Shown here: piece after piece, positions 50,645-59,311 of the stretch
Layout of the letters: every line of letters begins with the position of its first letter
Position numbering within the stretch: position 1 is the stretch's first letter
Made by a program: the position numbers and the translations under genes
Notes under the pieces: model-generated
Database searches by the model: none
Told to the model about the DNA's origin: nothing
What the model saw: the letters and a program-made list of their open reading frames with translations, nothing else
From: Nitrobium sp046350935
GTDB taxonomy: Bacteria; Nitrospirota; Thermodesulfovibrionia; Thermodesulfovibrionales; Dissulfurispiraceae
Assembly: GCA_046350935.1 (NCBI GenBank)
Contig: JAXLZK010000016.1
Coordinates: 11,459 to 75,458, forward strand
Length of the DNA stretch: 64,000 nt
Direction: 5' to 3'

Positions 50645-51076
50645 TCATTCCCAGCTATTTACGTCCTTGTCCTCGCCATCCCCCCCCGGCCTGCCGTCCC
50701 GGCCGAAGGTGTACAAGTCGTACTCCCCATGAGTACCGGGACTCTGATACACATAGGGCCTTGTCCAGGGATCGAGGGGGACCGCATTCTTTTTCAGGTA
50801 GGGTCCCTCCCATTTTTCCTCGCCCGGATTCGTCACGAGGGCGGCAAGCCCCTGCTCGGTGGTAGGATATGCTCCGATGTCCAGACGGTACTGGTCGAGG
50901 GCCTGCCCCAACAACTCTATCTGCGCTTTTGCTGCAGAGGCCTTCCCCTTCCCCAGCTTGGGAAACAGACGGGGGGCCACCAGGGCGGCAAGCAGTCCGA
51001 TAATGACCATAACCACCAGCAGCTCCACCAAGGTAAACCCTTTTCCATTCGAGAGCATTTTCCTTGTCGAATCCAT
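50645..51076 (-). CDS. gspG: GspG major pseudopilin
   Basis: A 143-residue major pseudopilin. Leader MDSTRKMLSNGKG, then FTLVELLVVMVIIGLLAALVAP with the +5 glutamate, then the GspG signatures AKAQIELLGQALDQYRLDIGAYPTTEQGL and PLDPWTRPYVYQSPG with the calcium-site region DLYTFGRDGRPGGDGEDKDVNSW. It is the main subunit of the pseudopilus. It stands apart from the other gsp genes, divergent from gspD. Confidence 0.97.
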   Translation of the reverse strand: MDSTRKMLSNGKGFTLVELLVVMVIIGLLAALVAPRLFPKLGKGKASAAKAQIELLGQALDQYRLDIGAYPTTEQGLAALVTNPGEEKWEGPYLKKNAVPLDPWTRPYVYQSPGTHGEYDLYTFGRDGRPGGDGEDKDVNSWE

Positions 51077-51085
51077 GAATCTCCT

Positions 51086-51113
51086 CCTCTTTGTACGAAC
51101 CTACAATACTAAA
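51086..51113 (+). promoter_or_regulatory. Possible promoter of gspD
   Basis: TTGCTT at 51186-51191 and TATTAT at 51208-51213 would be expected from the local spacing, but my position count places the boxes 100 bases further right than this entry's coordinates; the boxes themselves are clear in the stretch between gspG and gspD. Use the next entry for coordinates. Confidence 0.05.
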
Positions 51114-51185
51114 CCTAACAGATTCAGGTGAAGAATTCAACAAAGAGCGCCCGGAAAGAGAGCCTGTTTTCCCTCATTTCTCATA

Positions 51186-51213
51186 TTGCTTTTTCCTTTT
51201 ATTTTGTTATTAT
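51186..51213 (+). promoter_or_regulatory. Promoter of gspD
   Basis: TTGCTT (51186-51191), 16-base spacer, TATTAT (51208-51213), about 40 bases before the TTG start of gspD. Confidence 0.55.
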
Positions 51214-51254
51214 TAAAGCTAGGACGAAACGTTTGTTCCTTTTGAGGAGGCTCC

Positions 51255-53270
51255 TTGCGCAGATCCATCGGAATCCCGCTCCTGTTCGCCGCCGCCGCCT
51301 TTCTGTCGGGTACTCCCGTCCCTCCCTTTTCCCTGCATGCGCTCGCACAGGTCGAAGCTCCGCCGCCGCAGCCGGAAGCCCCCCCTGCACCGGCCCCCGC
51401 TCCCGCGCCGGAGGCGTCCCCTCCGTCCAAGGGAGAGCCCTCTCCTCAGAAGCCGCCGCCCTCATCGCTGGAAGCGCCTCAGGCGCCGCCTTCGGCTCAG
51501 CAGCCTTCCCAAAGGCCCCAGGCGGTACAGCCGCCAAGCACCTCTTCTCCCGGGCAGGCCAGGCACTCCCTGGTAAACGGGAAAAAGGAGGAGGTCACCT
51601 TCTTTTTCGACGATGCCGACATCTTTGAGGTTGCGCAGACCGTCTTCGGAGAGGTGCTGAAGGTCAATTATATAATCGACCCCAAGGTCAAAGGGAGAGT
51701 CAACTTCAGGACGACGTCTCCCATCCACCGCGACCGGATCCTCTCCGTGATGGAGATTATCTTCAGGCTGAACGGCATCGCGATTGTCGAGGAGGGGGGC
51801 ATTTACCGCATCATTCCCATCGGAGACATCGTAAAGGAGCCGGCCCCCATTCTCTTCGGGAGCACGCCGGAATCGGTAGAATTGAAGGGGACCGCCATCG
51901 TCCAGGTCGTGCCTCTCCAATATATAAGCTCCACCGAGATGACCAAAGTGCTGACGCCCCTGCTGACGCAGGGGGGATCCCTCCTCGACGTTCCGAAGAA
52001 AAACTTCATTATTATCGCGGATACGGATGCGAATGTGAAGAGGCTCCTCCAGCTTGTCGGCATGTTCGACGAAAATACGTACAAGGACGTCAGCCAGCCG
52101 AAGATCTACGTCTACCCCTTGCAGTACAGCAAGGCCGACCACGTCTCGAAGATCTTGCAGCAGGTCTTTCTCGGAACGTCCGCAGCAGCGGCGCAGGTCC
52201 GGAGGACCGCAGCAACCACCGCTGCGACAACCACCCCAACGACAACAACAAGAACGCCGCAGCCGGCACCCGCCCCGCAGCCGGCGCCGGCTCTTCCGGC
52301 GACGCCCGAAGAGCCGATCGTAGCCCCGGGCACCAAGATATTTCCCGACGAGGTCACGAATTCAATCGTTATGTATGCATCCCCGGTTGACTATGTTCTC
52401 ATCCAAGGGACGATCCGGCAGATCGACATCATACCCCGCCAGGTGATGATAGAGGCCCTCGTCGCCTCGGTCACCCTCACGGACAACCTGCGGTTCGGAA
52501 TCCAGTGGTCCCTCGATACGGATATCAACATCACCAACATTAAGCCTTTCACGCACGACGTCAAGATCGGGGGCACCCTGCAGTTCCAGTCCCTCATCAG
52601 CAGTCCGACCTTCCAGTACACCGCAAGCGACCCCTCCGGCAAGGTGCGGCTCCTCCTCGAGTCCCTCGCCGAGGAAAACAAGGCCAAGGTGCTTTCCTCG
52701 CCCCACATCCTTGTGTCCGACAACCGGGAGGCGCGGATCCAGGTGGGGGATCAGGTCCCCATCGCCACATCGCAGACCACCAATACCGAAACGACACCGG
52801 CCCAGACAACGACGACGATACAGTATAAGGACACCGGAACCATCCTGAAGGTCAAGCCGCAAATCAACGACAGCGGTCTCATCACGCTCGAAGTGTCCCA
52901 GGAGGTCTCCACCGTCTCCACCCAGACGGTCCTGGGGACTGAACAGTTCGTCATCAGCAAGCGCGAGGTCGCCACCAACCTTGTGCTTCAGGACGGGCAG
53001 ACGATCGTTATCGGGGGGCTCATCAGCGAAAACACTTCGAAAGGGAGGTCGGGCATTCCCCTTCTGAGCAAGATCCCTCTGCTCGGGAACCTCTTCGGCA
53101 GCTCCACCAACGACAATTCACGGACGGAGCTCATCATTCTGCTCACCCCCCGCGTGGTGAGAAACCAGTCGGATGCCGCAAACGTCACTTCTCAGTATAT
53201 GCAGCTCTTCAAGGATATCAGCAAAGAGCTGCGTCTGGAAGAGCGCACGCGGAAAATGAAGGTGGAGTAG
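51255..53270 (+). CDS. gspD: GspD outer-membrane secretin
   Basis: A 671-residue secretin that forms the outer-membrane channel. Signal peptide, then a Pro/Ala-rich spacer (residues about 35-105), then N0/N1-N2 domains (VTFFFDDADIFEVAQTVFGEVLKVNYIIDPKVKGRVNF), a Thr/Pro/Ala-rich linker near residues 318-355, and the secretin core (VLSSPHILVSDNREARIQVGDQVP, VTTQ-type beta strands, GQTIVIGGLISENTSKGRSGIPLLSKIPLLGNLFG, LIILLTPRVV). The start is a TTG with GAGGAGG four bases before it. It stands alone, divergent from gspG. Confidence 0.95.
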   Translation: MRRSIGIPLLFAAAAFLSGTPVPPFSLHALAQVEAPPPQPEAPPAPAPAPAPEASPPSKGEPSPQKPPPSSLEAPQAPPSAQQPSQRPQAVQPPSTSSPGQARHSLVNGKKEEVTFFFDDADIFEVAQTVFGEVLKVNYIIDPKVKGRVNFRTTSPIHRDRILSVMEIIFRLNGIAIVEEGGIYRIIPIGDIVKEPAPILFGSTPESVELKGTAIVQVVPLQYISSTEMTKVLTPLLTQGGSLLDVPKKNFIIIADTDANVKRLLQLVGMFDENTYKDVSQPKIYVYPLQYSKADHVSKILQQVFLGTSAAAAQVRRTAATTAATTTPTTTTRTPQPAPAPQPAPALPATPEEPIVAPGTKIFPDEVTNSIVMYASPVDYVLIQGTIRQIDIIPRQVMIEALVASVTLTDNLRFGIQWSLDTDINITNIKPFTHDVKIGGTLQFQSLISSPTFQYTASDPSGKVRLLLESLAEENKAKVLSSPHILVSDNREARIQVGDQVPIATSQTTNTETTPAQTTTTIQYKDTGTILKVKPQINDSGLITLEVSQEVSTVSTQTVLGTEQFVISKREVATNLVLQDGQTIVIGGLISENTSKGRSGIPLLSKIPLLGNLFGSSTNDNSRTELIILLTPRVVRNQSDAANVTSQYMQLFKDISKELRLEERTRKMKVE

Positions 53271-53291
53271 AGCCCCTTTCCGCGTTTCTCC

Positions 53292-54074
53292 TTACTGATG
53301 AGTCCCGGGGCGGCCGCGCTGCGAGGCGAACCGGGCGCCCTCCTTTAACAGCCGGCTTGCATCGCGGTCTGCCAGGATCAGGAGAGAGCCCCTTTCCGGT
53401 TTCACCAGCACAGCGGGCAGCGCGGGGTCTTCGTCCTCCACGACAGTGCGCAGCATTGCGGCTTTCGGCGCGCCGCTCACCAGGAAGACCACATTTCGTG
53501 CATTGTTGAGCACCGGAAGCGTCAGGGTGATGCGCTGGAGCCTTCCTCCGGCGGGAGCCACCGCACATGCCAGGAAACTCTCGTTGCGCAGCGCGGGGGA
53601 GCCGGGGAAGAGAGAGGCCGTATGCCCGTCCGACCCCATGCCCAGTATGATAAGATCGAAGCGGGGCAGCTCCCCCCTCGACAGTCTGAAGAAGGTGATG
53701 AGCTCGCCCTCGTAGCGGCGGGCGGCGCTCGGGGGGTCGGGGTCGTCCGTTGCAATCGCATGCACGTTCCGTGCGGGAAGCGCAATCCCTTTCAGGAGGG
53801 TCTCCCGTATCAGGCGGAGGTTGCTTTCAGGGGAGGCGGCCGGCACAAAACGCTCGTCCGCCAGGAAGAGGTGCGTCCTGTCCCACGGGATATCCTGCCG
53901 GTGCGCGGCAAGAGCTCGATACAAGGGCACGGGAGTAGTCCCCCCCGAAAGGGCGACGACGAAACAGCCCCTCTCCCCGACGGATGACACGGACAGGGAG
54001 CGCCATTTCTCCGCCATGAAACCCGCCATTTCCTCTTTGTCGTCAAAAGTAAGGATCTGCCGCACGTTGTCCAC
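53292..54074 (-). CDS. pgl: 6-phosphogluconolactonase
   Basis: A 260-residue enzyme of the DevB/SOL type that hydrolyses 6-phosphogluconolactone. ALSGGTTPVPLYRAL, THLFLADERFVP, SPESNLRLIRETLL and the FDLIILGMGSDGHTASLFPGSPAL motif are complete. It is the last gene of the pentose-phosphate run, 125 bases after zwf. Length fits the family. Confidence 0.96.
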   Translation of the reverse strand: MDNVRQILTFDDKEEMAGFMAEKWRSLSVSSVGERGCFVVALSGGTTPVPLYRALAAHRQDIPWDRTHLFLADERFVPAASPESNLRLIRETLLKGIALPARNVHAIATDDPDPPSAARRYEGELITFFRLSRGELPRFDLIILGMGSDGHTASLFPGSPALRNESFLACAVAPAGGRLQRITLTLPVLNNARNVVFLVSGAPKAAMLRTVVEDEDPALPAVLVKPERGSLLILADRDASRLLKEGARFASQRGRPGTHQ

Positions 54075-54199
54075 GGAGAGCCCCGTCCTTGTCGGCGTCT
54101 ACGCGTTGTCTTTCAAGAAGCGCCGCCCGGTGCGACAGGGGCTGCATATGTTCTTCAGCCCCTCCTGCCCGGCCGGAGACTTTTTCCCCTCTGCTCCTG

Positions 54200-55759
54200 C
54201 TATGCAGTCAGCCAGCGCCGGGCATCCCTCTCCAGGAGGCGCTGCGCCTCGGGCGGCCCCCATTCGCCCGCCCGGTAGTTGGGAAAGTCGTCAGGGGGGG
54301 TGTTTTCCCACCACGAAATGATCGGATCGACGATGGCCCACATCTCCTCCACCGCGTCCTCCCGGACGAACAGGGTCAGGTCGCCTTTCATGCAGTCCAT
54401 CAGCAATCTCTCGTAGGGAGGATGGATCTTGGTCTGGAAGACCTCTTTATAGCTGAATACCATGCTGACCGGATAGATCTGGTTTTCGGAGTACGGGTAT
54501 TTCACCCCGAAGCGCAGGGCGATTTTTTCATCCGGTTGAATCGTGAGGATGAGGACATCCGGCTCCGCCACGTCGCACGTGCGACCGAAGAGACGGAGCG
54601 GCAGCTGCTTGAGCTGCAGGCATATTTCGGTGACCCGCCGGGCCATGCGCTTTCCGGTACGGATATAGAAAGGGACCCCCGCCCAGCGCAGGTTGTCGAC
54701 ATAGAACCTGCCCGCAAAGAACGTGGGGATGTTCGAGCGGGGGGAAACCTTCTCCTCCTCCCGGTATGCGGGGACCCTCTCTCCCCGTATCCGCCCCGGA
54801 CCGTACTGCCCCCTCGCCGTATACTCCGCGATATACTCGTCGCTCATGGGCCGCACGGAGCGAAGGATCTTCAGCTTTTCCTCCCGGATGAAATCGGCTT
54901 TGAAGGCGATGGGGGCCTCCATGGCAACAAGCCCGAAAAGCTGCATGACATGGTTCTGCACAATGTCCCGCACCACCCCTGCGCTCTCGTAGAAGGCGCC
55001 CCTGTTGTCGATGCCGATCTCCTCGGCGACCGTTATCTGAACATTGTCTATATAGCGCCTGTTCCAAATCTCCTCGAAAATAGCGTTGGAAAACCGGAAA
55101 AATATGATGTTTTGCACCGGGTCCTTCCCGAGGTAGTGATCGATGCGGTAGATCTGGTCTTCATCGAAGGCGTCGTTCAGTATTCTGTTCAACTCCCGCG
55201 CGGAGCGCAGGTCGTGACCGAAGGGCTTTTCGACGATGATCTTGGCCCCGTAGGTCTCCCTGCATAGATTGAACTTCTTGAGCTTCTCGACGATGACGGG
55301 AGCCTCCTGCGGAGGGACGGCGAGGTAGTAAATGACATTCTTTGCTCCTCCGGGGGCGACAATGCCGATGCTGTCGATCTTTTCCTGGAGTCTCCGGTAG
55401 TTCTTCTCCTCCTCGAAGACTCCCGAGAGGAAGAAGAGATGCCGTCCGAACTCTTCCCACTTTTTCTCCTCGTACCCTTCCGTGTCGTGGGTCAGGAGCG
55501 CCTCTTTCATCATCTCCCGGTACTGTCCGTCGTCGGCGGGCGGCTCGCCGAAACCGAGCACAGCGAAATCGACGAGCTCCTTCTCCCTGAAGAGGTGATA
55601 GAGAGCGGGCAGGAGCTTCCTTCTGCTCAGGTCTCCCCTACCGCCGAAGATCACCATCACGAAGGGCTCCAGCTTGAACTCGTCCGCCCGGATATCGCAT
55701 GTCTGCAGAAACCTGCTGTCGATGACGCCCGCCTCACTCCAGTTCATAGCAGACCCCAC
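54200..55759 (-). CDS. zwf: Glucose-6-phosphate 1-dehydrogenase
   Basis: A 519-residue NAD(P)-dependent enzyme, first step of the oxidative pentose phosphate pathway. FGGRGDLSRRKLLPALYHL is the coenzyme motif (GxxGDLxxRKL; the family's GASGDLAxxK varies here), and RIDHYLGKDPVQN is the active-site signature. IVEKPFGHDLRSARELN and the C-terminal dehydrogenase domain are present. Start is GTG 55759 (GGGGAG upstream) or ATG 55747. It overlaps the end of rpiB by 26 bases. Confidence 0.96.
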   Translation of the reverse strand: MGSAMNWSEAGVIDSRFLQTCDIRADEFKLEPFVMVIFGGRGDLSRRKLLPALYHLFREKELVDFAVLGFGEPPADDGQYREMMKEALLTHDTEGYEEKKWEEFGRHLFFLSGVFEEEKNYRRLQEKIDSIGIVAPGGAKNVIYYLAVPPQEAPVIVEKLKKFNLCRETYGAKIIVEKPFGHDLRSARELNRILNDAFDEDQIYRIDHYLGKDPVQNIIFFRFSNAIFEEIWNRRYIDNVQITVAEEIGIDNRGAFYESAGVVRDIVQNHVMQLFGLVAMEAPIAFKADFIREEKLKILRSVRPMSDEYIAEYTARGQYGPGRIRGERVPAYREEEKVSPRSNIPTFFAGRFYVDNLRWAGVPFYIRTGKRMARRVTEICLQLKQLPLRLFGRTCDVAEPDVLILTIQPDEKIALRFGVKYPYSENQIYPVSMVFSYKEVFQTKIHPPYERLLMDCMKGDLTLFVREDAVEEMWAIVDPIISWWENTPPDDFPNYRAGEWGPPEAQRLLERDARRWLTA

Positions 55760-56204
55760 GGTGCTCCCCTTCGATTTTTTCGACTTTTTCGAGCCTCCTC
55801 AGATGCCGCTCCGCGCCGGAGAAACGGGCGTCGAGGAAAAAGCCGACCAGCTCCTTCGCCAGCTCGGGTCCGACGACCCTGGCCCCGAGGCTGAGGACAT
55901 TCATGTTATCGTCCTCTACCCCCTGATGGGCCGAGAAGGAGTCATGGCAGACGGCGGAGCGGATGCCCGGGAACTTATTCGCCGCGACAGATGCCCCCAC
56001 CCCGCTTCCGCAGATGAGCACTCCGCGCTCCGCGTCTCTGCGGAGCACCGCCTCCGCCACCGCCCTCGCAAAGTCAGGATAGTCGGAGGGCTCTGGGCCG
56101 TACGCGCCGCAATCGAGTGGTTCGTGCCCCTTTTCCCTTAGAAAATCAAGCAGAATGCCCTTGAGAGGATATCCTCCGTGGTCCGCGCCGATCGCCACCC
56201 GCAC
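55734..56204 (-). CDS. rpiB: Ribose-5-phosphate isomerase B
   Basis: A 156-residue enzyme that interconverts ribose 5-phosphate and ribulose 5-phosphate. RVAIGADHGGYPLKG, the catalytic ERGVLICGSGVGASVAANKFPGIRSAVCHD and NVLSLGARVVG are clear. Cys in ICGSG is the catalytic base of many RpiB enzymes. It starts four bases after the tal stop and overlaps zwf at its 3' end. Confidence 0.96.
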   Translation of the reverse strand: MRVAIGADHGGYPLKGILLDFLREKGHEPLDCGAYGPEPSDYPDFARAVAEAVLRRDAERGVLICGSGVGASVAANKFPGIRSAVCHDSFSAHQGVEDDNMNVLSLGARVVGPELAKELVGFFLDARFSGAERHLRRLEKVEKIEGEHRGVCYELE

Positions 56205-56208
56205 GGCG

Positions 56209-57093
56209 TTACCTTTGTGCGACGGCAGAACGCCCTATCAGGGCGTTCCAGTCCTGAGAGAACTTCTCCATCCCCTTTATTGTGAGGTCGTGGCGCAGGT
56301 CGTATTCCCGCCAGTTTTTCGTCAGGTCGATGTCCCGGTACGGGATGCTCCTGAGCCCCTTCGCCTCGTACCGGTAGCGTTCATCGGGAACGGGAAGGCC
56401 CCGCTCGCCCCACTCCCTGAGTATCTCATACGGTACGGTAATGATATCGGACCCCAGCTTCAGGGCATCCAACAAATGGTCCAGGCTTCTGACGCTGGCG
56501 GTCAGCACCTCCACGTGACCGTCCCCCTTCCGGTACATGGCGAGGACATGCTCGATCAGGTCCATGCCGTTTTCTCCCCTGTCGTCGAGTCTCCCGATAA
56601 AGGGGGAGACGAAGACATCTCCCTGCGCCGCCCCCCGCGTCGCGGCATAGACCGCAGCGGCCTGCTCCTGCGAGAAGCAGAGCGTCATATTCACGCGCAT
56701 CCCCTCGCGCACCGCCTGCTCTGCGGCCTTCAGCCCCTCCCCGGAGGTGGGGAATTTCACATGGGCATTGGGAATCCACGAAAACATCTCCCTCCCCATC
56801 GACAGCATCTCCTCAGCCTTCGTGGACGGGTCCGCGTACACCTCCACCGACACGGACCCCCGCGGGATCATGGACGATATCCTCGCCACCACCTCACGGT
56901 AAAACTCCGTAATCTCCCCTTCAGTGAAGGCGCCGCCGTGTTCGAGATGCTCTTTCGCACGGGGATTTTTCGAGATCAGGGTCGGATTCGTGGTCTGACC
57001 GTCGAGAAAACCGAGGAGACGGATGATCTCCTTCGTCTCGTCGGGGTTCCCGCCGTCCAGAAAAATTCTCGATGCGATGGTGTCCGGCTTCAT
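56209..57093 (-). CDS. tal: Transaldolase
   Basis: A 294-residue transaldolase. The Schiff-base lysine lies in AHVKFPTSGEGL, and MTLCFSQEQAAAV, FVSPFIGRLDD and the DGQTTNPTLISKNP loop are family motifs. It moves a dihydroxyacetone unit between sugar phosphates in the non-oxidative branch. Its start overlaps the tkt stop (ATGA), so the two are coupled. The N-terminal FLDGGNPDETKEI resembles the small FSA/TalC class more than TalB. Confidence 0.9.
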   Translation of the reverse strand: MKPDTIASRIFLDGGNPDETKEIIRLLGFLDGQTTNPTLISKNPRAKEHLEHGGAFTEGEITEFYREVVARISSMIPRGSVSVEVYADPSTKAEEMLSMGREMFSWIPNAHVKFPTSGEGLKAAEQAVREGMRVNMTLCFSQEQAAAVYAATRGAAQGDVFVSPFIGRLDDRGENGMDLIEHVLAMYRKGDGHVEVLTASVRSLDHLLDALKLGSDIITVPYEILREWGERGLPVPDERYRYEAKGLRSIPYRDIDLTKNWREYDLRHDLTIKGMEKFSQDWNALIGRSAVAQR

Positions 57094-58976
57094 ACAACCT
57101 CCCTCACTCTCTTCATGATCGATTCTTTCGCAATCTCCTCGTACGCGAGGAGCTCTTCAGGCGTTCCGCTCTTCGGTATCCTGCGCACCGCGAGGGAGTA
57201 CACCGGAATACTTTCGCCCGCAAGGGCGCTCCGCACCGCCTCTCCGAGCCCCCCCTCGGGGTGGTGGTCCTCCACGGTGATGACGACGGGAGCCTTTCCC
57301 AGGGATTCCTTCAAGGAGCGCGGTTCTATGGGTTTGACGCAATACAGATCGATCACCCGGACCGCTATCCCTTCCTTCTTCAGCTCCTCGTGCGCCGCAA
57401 GGGCCTCAAAAAGGGTGATCCCCGCGGCCACCACGGCGACCTTGTCCCCTTCGCTCCGGCGCAGCACCTTGTTCCCCCCTATGGGGAACTCCTCGCCCGC
57501 GTCGTAGAGAACAGGGGTCTTCTCCCGTGTCGTCCGAATGTATACCATGCCCCGGTGGCGGGCGGCCTCTTCCACCATTCTCTCGGTCGCCACCGCATCG
57601 GACGGATAGAACACCACGCATTCGCCGAGCGACCTGAAAAGGGAGAGGTCCTCCAACCCCATCTGGGAGGGCCCGTCCTGTCCGATAGAGACCCCCGCAT
57701 GAGACCCGACGTACTTTACGTTCGCCCTCGAATACCGGCTCATCCTGATCTGGTCGAAGGCCCTGGTGAAGAAGGCGGCAAAGGTGGAGACAAAGGGGAC
57801 CTTTCCCCTGCACGAAAGCCCAAGGGCGGCACCCGCCATATTCTGCTCCGCAATATACATTTCAAAAAATCTTTCGGGATAGGCCTCCTTGAAAATATCG
57901 GCATGGGTCGAATTGCTCACCTCCGCATCGAGGACCACCATGTCGGGGAACTGCGGGAAGAGCCTCTTCAGCGCTTTTCCGTACGCCATCCTCGTCGCGA
58001 CCTCCTTGCCGGGCTCGTAGGAGATCCCCTCCGCCTGCTGCGCCTCCCGCCTCTCCGGATACAGCTCCTCCGGCCTCGCGATCGTCCCCCTGATCCCCTT
58101 GTCCACCTCCCCCATCTCCTGCAACGCCTTTTCGAGCTGCTCCCTGTTCAGGGCCTTGCCATGCCAGCCGTTCTTGTCCTCAAGGAACGACACTCCCTTT
58201 CCTTTTATGGTCCTGGCAATGATCATCACCGGCTTTTCGGAACTGCGGGTTGCATACCCGTATGCATCCAGGATCTCCTCGATGTCGTGGCCATCGATGA
58301 CGCGGGTGTCCCATCCGAAGGAGGCGATGCGCTCTTCGTAGGCCCCTACGTCGTGCCCGTACATCGTTTCCCCCCGCTGTCCGAGGCGGTTGACGTCGAT
58401 AATGCCGATAAGGTTGTTCAGCCCGTAGTATGCGGCCAGCTGCATCGCCTCCCACTGCGACCCCTCCGCCATCTCGCTGTCCCCGAGGAGGACGTAGGTG
58501 CGGTAAGGGAGCTTGTCGAGGTACCTGGCGTTCAGCGCCATCCCCACCCCGACGGAAAGCCCCTGGCCCAGGGAGCCGGTGGCGGCTTCAACGTAGCGGA
58601 AGTCGGGTGTGGGGTGTCCTTCCAGCGGACTGCCCAGGGTGCGCAGCTTCAGCAGGTCGCCTTCCGGCACTTTCCCGGCGGCCGCCCAGAGTGCGTAGAG
58701 GAGCGGCGAGGCATGTCCTTTTGAAAAAATAAGGCGATCGTTATTGGGGAAATCGGGTCTTTCGGCATCATAGCGAAAAATGCCGCTGAACAGGAGGGCC
58801 GCAGTCAGGTCCGCAGCGGAGAGCGACGAGGTGGGATGACCGGAGCCCGCTGCGGTGGTGGACACGAGGATGAAATAGCGGATCAACCGGGCCAGCCGCT
58901 CTATCTCTTCTCTGCCTACGACCGCTGCACCGTACCCTTTTCCCCCCCCTTTTGCTCTCCTTTCCGTTATTTCCAT
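57090..58976 (-). CDS. tkt: Transketolase
   Basis: A 628-residue single-chain thiamine-diphosphate enzyme. GSGHPTSSLSAADL and the LIFSKGHASPLLYALWA strand start the ThDP domain; GDSEMAEGSQWEA..GLNNLIGIIDVNRLGQ holds the metal motif (GDxx..N); the pyrimidine domain has AEQNMAGAALGLS, with the catalytic glutamate, and FFTRAFDQIRMS. First gene of the tkt-tal-rpiB-zwf-pgl run. It is a little shorter than E. coli TktA. Confidence 0.95.
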   Translation of the reverse strand: MEITERRAKGGGKGYGAAVVGREEIERLARLIRYFILVSTTAAGSGHPTSSLSAADLTAALLFSGIFRYDAERPDFPNNDRLIFSKGHASPLLYALWAAAGKVPEGDLLKLRTLGSPLEGHPTPDFRYVEAATGSLGQGLSVGVGMALNARYLDKLPYRTYVLLGDSEMAEGSQWEAMQLAAYYGLNNLIGIIDVNRLGQRGETMYGHDVGAYEERIASFGWDTRVIDGHDIEEILDAYGYATRSSEKPVMIIARTIKGKGVSFLEDKNGWHGKALNREQLEKALQEMGEVDKGIRGTIARPEELYPERREAQQAEGISYEPGKEVATRMAYGKALKRLFPQFPDMVVLDAEVSNSTHADIFKEAYPERFFEMYIAEQNMAGAALGLSCRGKVPFVSTFAAFFTRAFDQIRMSRYSRANVKYVGSHAGVSIGQDGPSQMGLEDLSLFRSLGECVVFYPSDAVATERMVEEAARHRGMVYIRTTREKTPVLYDAGEEFPIGGNKVLRRSEGDKVAVVAAGITLFEALAAHEELKKEGIAVRVIDLYCVKPIEPRSLKESLGKAPVVITVEDHHPEGGLGEAVRSALAGESIPVYSLAVRRIPKSGTPEELLAYEEIAKESIMKRVREVV

Positions 58977-59073
58977 AGCGCTTCTCCCTGCCTTTCTTTT
59001 GCGGTTTCTACTGAATCGGCAAGAGGGACTCCGACGTAGGCCCTGAACAGGTAAGTGATCCTGATTTACTTAA

Positions 59074-59101
59074 ATTTTAGCAGTCCCCCTCCTATTGTCA
59101 A
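59074..59101 (-). promoter_or_regulatory. Promoter of the pentose-phosphate operon
   Basis: TTGACA (59096-59101), 16-base spacer, TAAAAT (59074-59079) on the minus strand, about 95 bases before tkt. The surrounding 58977-59311 region has no gene. Confidence 0.75.
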
Positions 59102-59184
59102 TCTGCGAACGCTTTTACCGGGATTCCTCCCCTGCTTCCTCCCCCCTGCCGGCGCCGTGCCCTTTCCCCGCTTTTTCCCTGTTT

Positions 59185-59213
59185 TTGCATTGCCTTTTCT
59201 TTTGCGCTATTCT
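59185..59213 (+). promoter_or_regulatory. Promoter of the phosphoribosyltransferase gene
   Basis: TTGCAT (59185-59190), 17-base spacer, TATTCT (59208-59213), divergent from the tkt promoter. AGGAGGAGGA precedes the ATG at 59312. Confidence 0.55.
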
Positions 59214-59311
59214 ATAGTGAAATCAAGAAACCTTGTCATGAAAAACGTTCTTGGAGCAAAAATGGTATAGGGTGTGCAGAAAGACGGTTTCCCACTGATA
59301 CAGGAGGAGGA

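Noticed and set aside
51086..51113. gspD promoter at these coordinates
   Set aside because: A position slip of 100 bases; the boxes are at 51186-51213.
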